A stretch of DNA of 64,000 bases from Lasiosphaeria ovina (GCA_033439765.1 JAULSN010000001.1:2914001-2978000); one strand, 5' to 3'. Shown: positions 47,439-58,649, numbered from the stretch's first letter. Made by a program: numbers and translations. Notes: generated by a model not told the origin, from the sequence alone.

Positions 47439-48292
47439 GTAAAAGAATTATACCATATATGCGAAGTGGGTGGAGAGGGAGAAGGTTGGAATATCCTCAG
47501 ACTTTCGCCAAGATTGTGTTCTCAAAGCTGTCGCTGAAGCTACCGGGCCATTCACTATGGACGACCAAGCGAATATTGAGACGGAGGTTCCGAGGGAACT
47601 GGGCCATATGACACTCGAGCAGATATCTTACTCTGTTGACTGTTACGGATATTACAGACCATATCCGTACACTGGGTACCTGGTTGTTTGAAAAGCGAGC
47701 CCGCTGCAAAAATGGCCTGTGCGTAGGCGGGGGGACCCGCTACAACAATGGCCCGTCCATTCAGTATGTATGTACTGTACAGTGCAGTACCTTGCGTATG
47801 TATGGATAGTACTCCGTACAATACATACCATACTCCGCGTCGGCAGCTGCAGCCGGGATACCATGGTTATGGGAAACCAAAGTACCTCTACCTCCCTCAA
47901 TGTGTTTAGGCAGATAACCCATATCTAGCCGATTACGCCATTCTCGACCCCAATAAGAGAATGACCTGATCTTGGGCAACGACTTTGATAGATAGCGTGA
48001 CCCTGCCTGTAAAAACTTCAAAGATCGAACTACTGCCAAGACACTCGACTATTTTATTGTAATAAGTGTATTCACATTCATTCCCTAGCTATCCTACCTA
48101 CCTACCTAATTACATGTACTTAGCTTGCAATCCCCTTTCCATCAACATAGGAGAGGACCAATAGTCATAGCAGCAGCTAAAGTAGGTACGTGACTGAGTT
48201 GCCAGCAATTATTATTAAACTGGGATATCGACAACCGTTGGACTGTCCTTTTCTGGCCACCTCTTTTCAAAACCCCTTCCAGGCTATTCAAC
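47439..48292. other. Intergenic region, RPB10 to oxygenase gene
   Basis: About 850 bp. It holds TACTCCGTA at 47810-47818 inside a run of GTA-rich short repeats (47760-47840) and a CCTA tetranucleotide run near 48092-48108. No gene is supported. Confidence 0.5.
47810..47818. repeat. TACTCCGTA dispersed motif, copy 4
   Basis: Exact reverse complement of TACGGAGTA. A partial copy (ATACTCCG) follows about 20 bases later. Confidence 0.6.
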
Positions 48293-49660
48293 ATGTCTTT
48301 CACGACGATACCGATTCTAGACCTGGCTCTGGCCCAGGATCCAGCCACGAAACCCGCTTTTCTGGCTGATCTGCAGCACGCCTTGATGGAAGTCGGCTTC
48401 CTCTATATCAAGAACGTGGGCATCTCAGACGATGTGTTTAAGCAGGTCATCGCCGAGGGCCGGGCATTCTTTGACATTCCCACAGAAGAAAAGTAAGAAG
48501 GACGATGTGTCTCCCTTTTTGTTACTGTGTCGACTTGGTTCTGGTTACTGACACAAAGGCGGTAGGCTCAAGATCGAGATGAAGAACGCGCCCTCGTTCC
48601 TGGGGTACTCGCGTCTGTCGGCCGAGGTGACGGCCGGCGAGATCGACCACCGCGAGCAGATCGACATCTCGACCGAGCACCCGCTTCCGGGGCCCGGGGC
48701 GCCGCTGCACGCAAACCTGCTGGCGCCTAACCAGTGGCCTTCGGCCGAGGTGCTGCCAAACTTCCGCAGGGTCTTCGCCGACTACCTCAAGACCATGGGC
48801 CGCATCTCCATCTACTTCACCAGCCTCATCGCCGAGGCCATCGAGCTGCCCAGCAACGCCTTCGACAAGTACTTTGACGGCGACGACCAGCACCACAAGC
48901 TCAAGATCGTCAAGTACCCCGACGTCGGCACGCTCGGCGCCGCCGGCAAGGGCGGCAACCAGGGCGTCGGCCCGCACAAGGACAGCAGTATGTTCCCCTC
49001 CCTCTATGCTGTGTCCGTACGACGGCGAAAAGACAAAAGAAGACGTTTGCTAACCCTCTCCGTCACACAGTGCTCACCAGCTACCTCTTGCAAGCCTCGC
49101 ACCACCGCGGGTTGCAGGTGCAGAACATGGCGGGCGAGTGGATCGATTGCCCGCCGATCGACGGCACGCTGGTGGTGGCCATCGGGCAGGGGCTGGAGGC
49201 GCTGACGCAGGGGGTGTGCAAGGCGACGACGCACCGGGTGCTGTCTCCCGCGGCGGGCGCGGGCCCGCGGTTCTCGATCCCCTTCTTCCAGGGCGTGCGC
49301 GGCGACACGTCGTTCGCGGACCTGGCGCACGTGGGCGTCGGGCAGGTGCCGGAGCGCGTCAAGGCGCGGCGGCGGGCTGGTGCTGGTCGAGGTGTCGACG
49401 ACGCCGAGTTCACGTTCCGCGCCGGCGGCGCCGCCGCCACCCTCGGCGAGGCCACGCTGCGCAACCGCGTCAAGAGCCATACTGATGTTGGCGAGCGCTG
49501 GTACCCGGATATCCTAGCTAGTGTTAGAGAGGAGCAGGCCGCGCTGGCCGCGCTGGCCAGGGAGAAGGAGAAGAAGAGGCTGGAAGAGCAGCAGCAGCAG
49601 CAGCCTGCTGCGACGCAGGGAGATATTCCTCCTGCGCCAACGTCTGTAGAGGCGCACTGA
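48293..49660 (+). CDS. 2-oxoglutarate/Fe(II) oxygenase, isopenicillin-N-synthase-like
   Basis: Three exons, 48293-48492, 48566-48987 and 49071-49660, giving 403 aa. The N-terminal DIOX_N region (IPILDLALAQ, ALMEVGFLYIKNVGI) and catalytic core fit the plant/fungal 2OG-Fe(II) family. The iron ligands are read as His and Asp of HKD, rejoined across intron 2 as GVGPHKDSMLTSYLLQ (about 205), and the His of TTHRVLSP (about 260). The 2OG-binding Arg and Ser are in PRFSIPFFQ. Such enzymes hydroxylate or oxidise small molecules, often in secondary metabolism or catabolism; the substrate is unknown. The C-terminal 45 residues are a charged, Gln-rich extension. No biosynthetic gene cluster surrounds it. 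Confidence 0.88.
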
Positions 49661-49682
49661 TATATATATATATATATATATG
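49660..49682. repeat. (TA)n microsatellite after the oxygenase stop
   Basis: About eleven TA units start at the last base of the stop codon. Confidence 0.9.
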
Positions 49683-50436
49683 GAAATGTGGTACAGGAGT
49701 ACATACATTATCTGGTGTGAGATATTGCTTGGATCAGCAGGAATGGAGGAGAGCTTGTGTCTCCTGTCTCCTTTCTATCTCTCTTTCAAAAGGGGTAAAG
49801 GGGTAAAGGGGTAAACTGAATATCCGTTGAAAAACAAAGGCACCCCGTATGTTAACTTGGTTGAGTGCGTTCTGTAGCAAGGATATTGTATTGTCGTTAG
49901 TTTATTACTTAAAAATTGCGCAGTTCCTCCCGTTTCTGTTCTCGCTCATCGCTATGATACTCCCGTTCTTCGGGGACATACATGAGAGAACATTAGGAGG
50001 GGGAAAGAGAGAAGAGACAGGAGAGATTCGGACATAGAGATTTTAGCAAGACGCTCAGATATGGATTTAGCTTTTTTTTTCTTCATCTTTTTTTTTTTAC
50101 CAAGTTCTTTTCTTCTTGATTGGTACCTAATAGATTTCGGGCTAAGGCAACAGAAAAGAAAAAAAAGCAAACCCAATCAAAAACCCCCAACCTAGAGAAG
50201 TCTCGTTACCCTGCGCCGCCTCCTTGAAGAAGACTCCTCCCACAAGAGTCTGTTTCGGATTATCCCAAACCGCAACATGTAGCCGTAGACCCCCTTTTGC
50301 TGCGCGCGCGGTGTCTTTGTTTCGCCGACGACGTATATGCGTCATGCGTCACACATCGCCTCAGGGTACCGGGAGGGCGCCCACGTGGTGTACGTTTTGC
50401 GCTGCTGTGACATGGATACATGTCTTCGCTCTCTCT
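49683..50436. other. Convergent 3' region with G-rich octamer repeat
   Basis: About 750 bp of 3' flank between convergent genes. Three GGGGTAAA units lie at 49791-49815 and T-rich runs near 50070-50100. No gene is supported. Confidence 0.55.
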
Positions 50437-50912
50437 CTAGGCCTCGAGGGCGTAGTCGGGAAAGCACTCGGACATGGTCGAGTTGTGCTTGTTCTCCGAG
50501 TGCTGCGTGAGTCTGGGGTGGGGGGAGTTCATGTTAGTTTTCCACCCTGGTAATGGCTTGACGCTCTCAAGGGAGGAGGAGGGGTCCGACATACTGCGCG
50601 GGGCGCACCGTTGACAGGAAAGGCGTCTTGCAGATACCGCACTGCACGTTCATGGCAGCGACGTTCTAGTTGTCCCGCACACTCCTTGTTAGTATCGCAT
50701 GGCTAGAGAAGGGCCGTGGATTGGGAAAAAAAGAGGCCGTACCGTCTTCAGCTGCGACTTTGCGGAACCCTTCGCATCCTTGGCGTTGCGCGCACGCTTC
50801 GACGCCGCTTTAGCTCCCTAGAGGCGACGCGAGCCATGTCAGTTCCGCGCGCATACATCTGGAAAGAATCGGGGGGGAGAGGGGGAGGGGATCATACGTT
50901 ACCGCCACCCAT
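50437..50912 (-). CDS. SERF/At2g23090-like small zinc-finger protein
   Basis: Four exons on the minus strand: 50912-50898, 50817-50743, 50665-50595 and 50512-50437, giving 78 aa in frame. It starts MGGGN-GAKAASKRARNAKD, a basic 4F5/SERF-like head. A C2H2-type finger follows, with CGICKTPFLS and HSENKH supplying the Cys and His pairs, and it ends in MSECFPDY. This matches a widespread eukaryotic family of 70-80 aa whose role is poorly known. The first exon codes for only five residues, so the gene is easily missed. The last exon begins after a CCCCAG acceptor. Confidence 0.9.
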
Positions 50913-51961
50913 GTTGAGGATTAGTGGCTTTTTTGAGGGGAGAGTTGTTTTGTGTCTTTCGGATAGGTCGTGAATATGTGATGGGTGGTATGGTAGCAGG
51001 TGGTGGATGTTGGTTGCGTTTGCGAAACAGGCAGGTTGTACGAAATACGGAGCGGCACAGGCAGGCAGGCAGGCACATGAGAGAAACTTTCCTCCCTGTT
51101 CAGCCGTGCCATCTTCCGAAGAAAGTGTTTACAACTCGTTCCCGCCCCTCAGCCCCCCCCTGTCCAAAAATGAATTTAAGGTATTGGGGCGGTCTGGATT
51201 TTCGCCGCATCAGGAAAGGCCTGGGCGGGCCCTTCCCGTAAAGAGCCCGCTTTTGTGACCTAACTTTACAGTATTTTACCGTACTCGAGAAGCCAGAGTT
51301 AATGGAACAGAACGTCTTCTACGAAATATAAAAGAAGAGCGGAATCAAGTAATCGGCTGTCTATGTTTATTTCGCGCTTTTGTTAAATTACACCTGATAT
51401 AGTCTAGAATTGTGTGGAGCAGCACTCTTCTGTCTTCTTGCTTTAGGTGCCTCAGGTGTTCAAACATGCGAGCCCCCACTCGTTGTCACCCTCCGGCTCT
51501 CGCCATTTGTGGCCAACTAACTCCAAGGTTGTTTCTTCACTCCGACACATCTTCAAGGCAACCCAAGTCTTTGAAAGCCATAAGCTCCTGTATGATAATG
51601 GGTCAGGAGTTACTGCATCTTGTCTTCTAATTTATCCACCCCCAGACACCGTTTTTCTCGTTTATGTCGTGAATTGGCGTCCCAATTAGGTACACACAGT
51701 CTATCTAAGGTAATCACCGAGCTGTTCATTCGTTGTTTGCTTACCTTAGGTCGTTGTCAGGGTCCGCATCATCTTGGACCATTCTCTCTCGGGTTTGCAG
51801 CCAGTATCCAACCATCGGCCGCAGTATTTTCGGCGCGAGGTCCCGGGCCTCCTGCCGTCGCATTGAGCCTTTGAGCCTTTGGGCCTTTGCCTGGTGGATC
51901 GGATCGGATCGACCTCGACCGGCTTCCTGCAGTGCCACCACGGTCTGCAACAAGAGCCGCA
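50913..51961. other. Divergent upstream region
   Basis: About 1.05 kb between two divergent starts. No gene is supported. It contains a GGCA tetranucleotide run at about 51059-51075. The short frames in it lack features. Confidence 0.5.
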
Positions 51962-52969
51962 ATGGGAAACACCGGCGTCCCCTCTGTGGATAAAATATCT
52001 CATGGGCAGTTTGTCGATTGTCTCGGGAGATATGCGTCGTGCATCGAGGCTATATCCGCTTCGAAAGGAGGTATGATGTCCGTCCTGTCTACATACAGTA
52101 GGTAGGTACCTATCTAATGCAGCCGTCAAAATCGCAGTCAAACCCGGCCAAAAGTCGCTCGCCGAACTTGACCAGTATCGCTATGGCGAGGCGCTGGATA
52201 CCTTTGCCCTTGGCAAGACGGAATCCGCCATGGGCCTCGACGACGTCAAGGTTCTGGTCGAGTGGAAGCTGTAGGTGGCTCTCTACTTCTGATGTCGTGG
52301 CCGTGGGATAAGTGGGACGTCAGTCGCCGGATCTTCCCTCAAGGATCTAGACAATCCCTCAATTCACACGGAAAGCACTTCTATGGCCGCCAACCACCTT
52401 GCTGCCAGTCGAGCCAGCTAACCCGCACTCTTAGTCGCCACGGAAAGTTCAGACCGACTCTGATGAAATTGGTTTCATCAAATGAGCCGGATGCAACCAA
52501 GGAAACCATCCAGAAGGCCTTCAAGCACTACCGGGACAAGACAGACGTGGCCGGCGCGCTCGGCATATTGACCCAGTTGAGAGGTATTGGCCCGGCGACC
52601 GCTTCTCTGCTCCTCGCAGTTCACGATGCCGCAAACGTCATCTTCTTTGCAGACGAGGCCTTCTACTGGCTGTGCTGCGGTGGGTCAAAAGGACCCATCA
52701 AGTACAATCTCAAAGAGTACAGCTCCCTGAACGACAAAGCACAAGCTGTGGCCACGCGACTCGGTGTTAAAGCTGTCGATGTGGAGCGCGTCGCATTTGT
52801 TCTCATGCGGCAACAGGCCGAAGCCGCCTCGGCTAACGGCGGCGGCGGACCGGACTGGGCGGTGCCCGCCAGCGATGCTAAGAAGCAGCCCGCCAAGAGA
52901 AAGACCCCGGATGATAACAGCGATTCTAAGACGCCTGTCCGACGGTCCAAACGGGGAAAGCAAGCCTAA
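51962..52969 (+). CDS. Conserved fungal protein with helix-hairpin-helix motif
   Basis: Three exons, 51962-52070, 52138-52270 and 52435-52969, giving 258 aa. The N-terminal part (SLAELDQYRYGEALDTFA, LDDVKVLVEWKLRHGKFRP) runs into a segment ILTQLRGIGPATASLLLAVH (about 120-140) that has the LxGIGPxTA pattern of an HhH DNA-binding hairpin, as in DNA glycosylases. The usual catalytic Asp pattern of HhH-GPD enzymes is not obvious. The tail (KRKTPDD, RRSKRGKQA) is basic and looks like a nuclear signal. I know such proteins as uncharacterised in ascomycetes; a DNA-related role is inferred. Confidence 0.8.
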
Positions 52970-53634
52970 ATATCCTTATAAGTATAGAACCAGGTAGCAC
53001 CACCCACCGGCCGCTGGCTCAGGGCGTGCCGGCGGGATTTCGGGAATGATCAACAATGCGTTGAAAAGGCATTGCTCACATGCAGGGAAGGAAAGGGAAG
53101 GGTTCACCTTGTCAGCCCTGCGAAGACTTGACGTCGCAATCAAGCCGCTAGCCAGATACCCGAACCACTTCTTCGGTCTTTTACCCTGCCTTTCGGCGTC
53201 GGGTAGCCCAAATTCCCCTATTGGCGAGCGATGCAAAATTTCCGGGTGTTGCTTGACAAAATCTGCACCGGCAATGACGGGCCGCAGCTGCGATGTCTAA
53301 CCTCTGACAAACTAAGGGAGACAACCAACCAAGGGTCCAGGGGGGGCAACAATAAGCGGCTAACCACCTGCAACTTGGATTGCGGCTTCTCAATGGGGTT
53401 CAACACGATTGCATGATAATGAACATGAAGTACCTGGCCATTTATCAATGGTCTTCGGGCTTCGGCCCATGCAGGATTTCCCCTTATTGGTCAAACTACC
53501 ATACGTATCTCAGTAGCCCGCTTCTTTTTTCTCCGGACTCTCTCTTGTTTTGCCTTATACCACGAGGCCCTCTTCCGAGGTCCGCCAGTGTTACCTGCAC
53601 GTTTATGACATGCTTGCCATTTGCATCTCCTGTC
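52970..53634. other. Intergenic region before the DUF1479 gene
   Basis: About 660 bp. An open frame in phase with the DUF1479 gene runs back to 53380, but its N-terminal part has no protein-like character, so I treat it as leader. Nothing else is supported. Confidence 0.5.
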
Positions 53635-55380
53635 ATGGCGATTTCGGCCTGGGCCTTTCCCATCTCTAACAATGTGCCTACATACGGACCGCCAGCAAAG
53701 GAGCGTGGTGAGATGCGGTCATTTTCGTACCAGGACCCCTTCCCCCTGCATCACCGATTTTCGGCTCTCAAAGAGGGCCTGTCATCTACGAACGAGGCCG
53801 CTCTCATCCAGTCATGGCAACAGCTCCTCCACGATCTATCGAAGGAGGTGGGTCTCATATCATCCAAGGGGTCTGGGATTGTGCCCACCATCGACTTTGC
53901 CAACATTATGAAGCAAGAGCACGCCGAAAGCTTCTTGGCCGACCTTAAGGAGAGGGGTGTTGCCGTCATCCGCAAGGTAGTTCCGCAGGACACGGCCCTG
54001 CGCTGGAGAAGGGACGCCACAGAATATATCGGGCAGAACTCTCGCCAAGCACAGGCAGTCGTTCCGCCAGACGACCCTGCCCACCCTCAGCGGCTCTGCG
54101 AGCTCTACTGGAGCGCCGCACAAATCGAAGCCCGAGTCCACCCCAATGTCTTGGCCGCGCAGAAATTCGCAATGGGAGGAGCCTGGACGCCAAGAGACCC
54201 CGGAGCTAAAGTCACCACCAATTTCCCTATCACGTATGCCGACCGAATGCGGATACAAAGGCCGGGGAGTGTGAAGAAGGGCGCTCTTGCTCCCACCATT
54301 GGTGCACACGTCGACGGCGGCAGCGTCGAACGGTGGGAACACGATGGCTACGGTCGGGCAGGGACATACCGAGAGATCTTTCAGGGTCGCTGGGAAAACT
54401 ACGATCCATGGGAGGTATGTGACTTCTCATCTTTTTGTCCCTATTTTTGCCTCCATATGAACCGGCTAGAGATGAGCTCCTACTTCTCCGATATTTCTGG
54501 CTTCGTATTCCTTGTATCCCTGTCAGAAAACCTGCGTTCTATTATTCGGGAAACTTACCGGCTTCCGTGTTCGAAGAGTAGCACCAGGATAAGCGTGACG
54601 AGCGACCTCTATCGCGGAGCTGGGGTCTGTTCTATTTTTCGTATGTTTCAAGGCTTGCTGGCCACGGGCGACAGCAGCGCCAGCAGCAGCAACAGCAGCA
54701 ACAACACCGCGTCTCCTCTGCCCCACAAGAACGCAAGCTTCCTAGTGTGCCCTATGCCGCGTCTCGCCACGGCTTACTTCCTCCTGCGCCCCCTATTCTC
54801 CCTCTTGCCGTCCACAGGCACCTGGACCCTCGACCGCCCTCAAAACAGCATTCTCCACGGCGCCGTGCCCAGCTGCCCCCAGGCCATCAACTCCTCCATG
54901 CATCCGCACCTGCAGCTCGACCGCAGCCTAGTAGCCCTGCCGCCCCTTGACCCGGGCGACTACGTCATATGGCACCCCGACCTCATACACGCCATCGACG
55001 GCGGCGGTAGTGATAGCCGTAATAACGACTGGATGAGCACCGCCACGCCAACACCGCCGCCGTGCCCGTCCCTGTACCTGTACCTGTACCTGCCGGCCTG
55101 CCCCCTGACACCGATCAACGCGCTGTACCTATCGCAGCAGCGCAGGGCGTTCCTGCGCGGCCATCCGGGCCCCGACTTTGGCGGCCGCCCGGCGCCCGAG
55201 TCGTCGTCAGGCGGAAACGGCGGCCGCAGCCCCCCAACCCTTCTCCCCGACGGTCCCGACGCCCTGCGCGCCATGGGCCTGCTGCCGTACGATGAAGAGG
55301 ACGCCGACACGGACGCCGAGCGGGCCGTCCTGGCCGTGGCCAACGCCATTCTGTTTCCTGACTTGTACGATATGCTGTGA
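53635..55380 (+). CDS. DUF1479 (YbiU-like) protein
   Basis: The preferred model has two exons, 53635-54414 and 54577-55380, giving 527 aa. The Met at 53635 is chosen; an in-frame Met at 53605 is the alternative. The body matches DUF1479: VPTIDF, GVAVIRKVVP, LCELYWSAAQIEARVHPNVL, WTPRDPGAKVTTNFPITYAD, GAHVDGGSVERWE, YREIFQGRWENYDPWE, then SDLYRGAGVCSIFRMFQGLL and GDYVIWHPDLIHAID. The HVD (about 223) and the later WHPDLIH (about 390) could be metal ligands of a cupin-type dioxygenase, though the family's activity is not established. The 162-bp intron is a multiple of three and free of stops, so a retained form would stay open and add 54 residues. A Ser/Asn-rich insert follows it. Confidence 0.85.
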   Translation: MAISAWAFPISNNVPTYGPPAKERGEMRSFSYQDPFPLHHRFSALKEGLSSTNEAALIQSWQQLLHDLSKEVGLISSKGSGIVPTIDFANIMKQEHAESFLADLKERGVAVIRKVVPQDTALRWRRDATEYIGQNSRQAQAVVPPDDPAHPQRLCELYWSAAQIEARVHPNVLAAQKFAMGGAWTPRDPGAKVTTNFPITYADRMRIQRPGSVKKGALAPTIGAHVDGGSVERWEHDGYGRAGTYREIFQGRWENYDPWEVCDFSSFCPYFCLHMNRLEMSSYFSDISGFVFLVSLSENLRSIIRETYRLPCSKSSTRISVTSDLYRGAGVCSIFRMFQGLLATGDSSASSSNSSNNTASPLPHKNASFLVCPMPRLATAYFLLRPLFSLLPSTGTWTLDRPQNSILHGAVPSCPQAINSSMHPHLQLDRSLVALPPLDPGDYVIWHPDLIHAIDGGGSDSRNNDWMSTATPTPPPCPSLYLYLYLPACPLTPINALYLSQQRRAFLRGHPGPDFGGRPAPESSSGGNGGRSPPTLLPDGPDALRAMGLLPYDEEDADTDAERAVLAVANAILFPDLYDML

Positions 55381-56543
55381 GATGCCAGCCAGCCACCTTT
55401 CAGCTCTGGTTGTTGTTGTTGTTGTATTCATTTAACGTCCAGGGGGGGCGGGCGCGAAGGCCCCCAAAGGCTCGAACACCTGTAAGTCTGTCAACTCTGG
55501 GAGGCAGGCGGAGGGGCTTTGTATATATATGTGTATGTATGTGTGTCTGTACTACTTACCGATGTAAAATCTCACTTGGAGGCAACTCCCTGATACGTTA
55601 CGTCGCTGGGGATCGCGTCACTTCTTTTGTTTTCATCTTTGCTTTCTGGGATGGGATAAATACTGAGAAGCGCACAATAGAATAGAATAGATGTTAGATT
55701 TCCCTTTCCTTCTTCATAACATGTTGTATTGTTTATTCTTGGGACTCCAAGGTGAATTTTTGAACAATGTGATATTGTGATAACTCCCAGTCTTTACATA
55801 GGTAGGTACATACCTCCCTAGGGACTCTTTGTTAACCCATTGGCGTTAGATTGCAACAAGGGCATAACCCCTGAGACTTTTCTTCCAAGTCTACTACACA
55901 ACTTTCTGCTGGAAAGATTCTATTGTATTTGACCATGTTCGTCAAATGTAGGTACCCAGGTACTTAAAGTAGTTAGCCAATGAGTATAGCATGAGTTCAA
56001 GTGCCAGATCGACAAGATATCAGCCTAAGCGAGGTATTCATTTAGAGAGCGCAACCCTCCAGTGTCAGCCTAGGCAAGGTAAGGCAAGGTATTCATTTAT
56101 CCACCCATATAGGCTGACTGGTCATGCAAATTTCCTTCCTGGCAACACCGCTGCATGTGAGAATGCGAAAATGAAGTCAACTCTGGCCTTTCCTGCTAAA
56201 CCCCGAGCACTGATCCTCCTTTACGGAAATTTACACAATCACCAGGCGAGTGTGCACAAAAATGAACCACTATTCCATTTGCTCAACGTGACTCGCCAAA
56301 GACCAGCTCCACTGCCTTCCGTGTGCAATTTACCCTGATATAATTTTTACACCTGAGAATACTTTCATCGCCTCACCACCGCACACCCCCTCCTCATATC
56401 CTGAGGTTTGTCTCTCAGATGAGGCAAATTCCCAAAACAGACGACCTCGAATTATTTCCTTAGCCGGACATTCGAGGAAGTGAGCCCGGCAGATTTTCGT
56501 CGGCAGTTGTGTTTGTTTTCGTCAATATCTATGACGGACTGGT
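55381..56543. other. Convergent 3' intergenic region with imperfect direct repeat
   Basis: About 1.2 kb between convergent genes. A repeat of CAGCCTA...AGGTATTCATTTA occurs at 56021-56044 and 56066-56099. No gene is supported. Confidence 0.5.
56021..56099. repeat. Imperfect direct repeat, two copies
   Basis: Copy 1 lies at 56021-56044. Copy 2 at 56066-56099 is lengthened by an internal GGCAAGGTAA-type duplication. Both end in AGGTATTCATTTA. Confidence 0.75.
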
Positions 56544-57459
56544 TTACTTGAGCTTCTTGGGGGTGCCGTCCTCCTGCGACTGGGCGTACTTCTCGGAGAG
56601 GCTGTCGTACTCGCGGTGGAGGCCGGCCGACTGCTTCTTTAGGTTCTCGAAATCCTGCTCCTTGAGGGCCAGGGCCTTGCGGAGGCGGGCAATCTCGCCG
56701 GGTTCGCCGGCCATGGCCAGCTTCTCGGCCTGCTTGGTGTTCTTCTCAGTGCCCTCGTACTGCTTAACGCGCTCCTCGAGCCGGAGCACCTCGAGGATCA
56801 TGATGTAGGTCCGGTTGAGGATCAGCGACAGGAACAGCGTGAAGCCGCAGAGGTACATGTTGCGCTGCGAGTAGAACTTGCGCGCCTGAACCTCGAGTCG
56901 CTCGTGGCCCATGATGGCAGCGCCTCTGCTTCGCGGGAGGGTTCAAAGGTTAGTGTCTCCCCTCAATTTATTCATCTTTAGAGCGTGTGGGAGAACGGGA
57001 GAGAGCAAAATCAATGGAAGGAGAAAGCGTACGAATTGCCCCCATTGTTTTCCGCGGCGGCAGCCAGCTCGACCTGGACCCGGTAGACGCGGTTGACGCT
57101 GTCGATGAAGAGAATGAGGATAAAGACGAATGTAATCTTCAGCCAGTATTGCAGTTTTGCCACGAATGGGTTTTCGGATATGAAGCTGCGCGTCGATAGC
57201 AGACCCGGTCAGCTGGTTGTTTGGAGGCCTCGAGAGCAGCAGGCCGCCGGGACAGATGAGGAACGTACGTAAACATCTTCCTGCGCATGGCAAACGGAAG
57301 CGGGATGATGAGGAACACGAAGAGACCCATCTCAGCCATGAGCAGCATAAAGACCTGATTGAGCCATGCTCGTAGTTAGCCACGAGGGTTGTAGGGAGGA
57401 CGCCCGCCCGGGTTCGATTGAGCATGGTGCGTGCGTACCAATGTGTAGTAGAGCGTCAT
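56544..57459 (-). CDS. BAP31/Yet-family ER membrane protein
   Basis: Four exons on the minus strand: 57459-57439, 57354-57269, 57185-57033 and 56925-56544, giving 213 aa in frame. Three membrane segments can be read: residues about 1-24 (FMLLMAEMGLFVFLIIPLP), about 48-66 (LKITFVFILILFIDSV) and about 108-130 (MYLCGFTLFLSLILNRTYIM). A coiled-coil cytosolic tail follows (EERVKQYEG, LRKALALKEQDFENLKKQ). The protein ends KKLK, a KKxx ER-retrieval signal. BAP31/Yet1-3 proteins help export and quality control of membrane proteins at the ER. The exon-4 acceptor is a tandem AAG-CAG; the alternative adds one residue. The first exon encodes only seven residues. Confidence 0.93.
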
Positions 57460-58604
57460 CTTGGGCGACGGTTATTGCGGGATTCGGCTTATTCGTGAAA
57501 TTTTGGAGAGAAAGAGAAGGGGTCGGAATTCGGTTCACAGCGACAAAAGGTGCGATGTTGCCTTGTTGTCTTGTTGGGCTTGCGGGCGATGAACTGATGA
57601 GGACAGCTTCGACGCAAGAAATACAGGGACTCCGCTGGGTGACGTGGTTGGTGCAGAATCCAGGCAGTAGTGGGCTGAAGCTCTGGAGCTCCCGCACAAG
57701 GAAAGACCAGGGTGGTGGGATTGTCGACAACGTCATTGCTGTGGCTGGGGCGCGTGACTTGGTGGCTCGTTCCGGGGCGGGGCGAGGCTGGTGATAAAAC
57801 CCTAACCCTGGTACGTAAAGGTACCCATAATTTGGGCTAAAAGGCAAGTTCCCTTCGGATACGGTGCGGCTTGGCGGGAGTGACAGCCCGTCATCGGAAC
57901 TGCATTCAGGAACTGACTGACTGGGAAGACTTTGAACTTTACATCTTCCGGACGAACACAATCTGTGCTCACCGCTCGATGCCCGTTGCCCTATCCCGGG
58001 CAGCCTACTCGTCAAACTCAAACAGCCACAGCCGGCCTGGATTCCGAGGCGGCAATAACGAAGTTGACAGTACTCTTGTCCTGCCTATCGTACCTACAGT
58101 ATATGTACCCGACATATTTGGCCCGGTTCGCAAGACACTGCGATCCTGGTCTTCGACACGTCCAGGAGTATGACTACATCATCAAAAGCATACAATCCAA
58201 CCGTCGACTGGATCTCCTTAGTACATGGAGCCAAGATATATTCGATTTAAAATGACTTTTCATCCCCGGCACCTGCCGGCCAACGGACCAGGTCGACCAC
58301 GTCCAAGTCTACTGATCCGGCTGAGGTTTCTATCACAATCAGGCGAAGTTATGTCGATTCCTTTTGACGAGGAGCCATGGCATTCGTGAGTACGAGAGAC
58401 ATGGCCCAGTCCCATCGTAACAGGTTCATACGGCAGGGGAACTCGAGCACTTCGGTCCGGTGTACCACCAAAACGTGAACCACAGGCGGCAGAGGCGCGC
58501 CACCCAGATGCAACCACTAATTTGTGGCTCGACGGGGGTTTCCATGGCATGACCTTTGCCACGCCGCAAGTGTATGGCGCGACGAGTTCTGATGTATCGG
58601 GGGA

Positions 58605-58649
58605 CCAGCAGCAGCAGCAGCACCAGCAGCAGCACCAGCAGCAGCAGCC
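58605..58649. repeat. CAG/CAC trinucleotide repeat
   Basis: About 14 CAG and CAC units. In one frame they give a Gln/His run, but no gene is supported around them. Confidence 0.9.

Noticed and set aside
57401..57425. GGGTTCGATTG resembling a tRNA T-loop
   Set aside because: There is no acceptor, anticodon or D-arm around it. It lies in the first intron of the BAP31-like gene.
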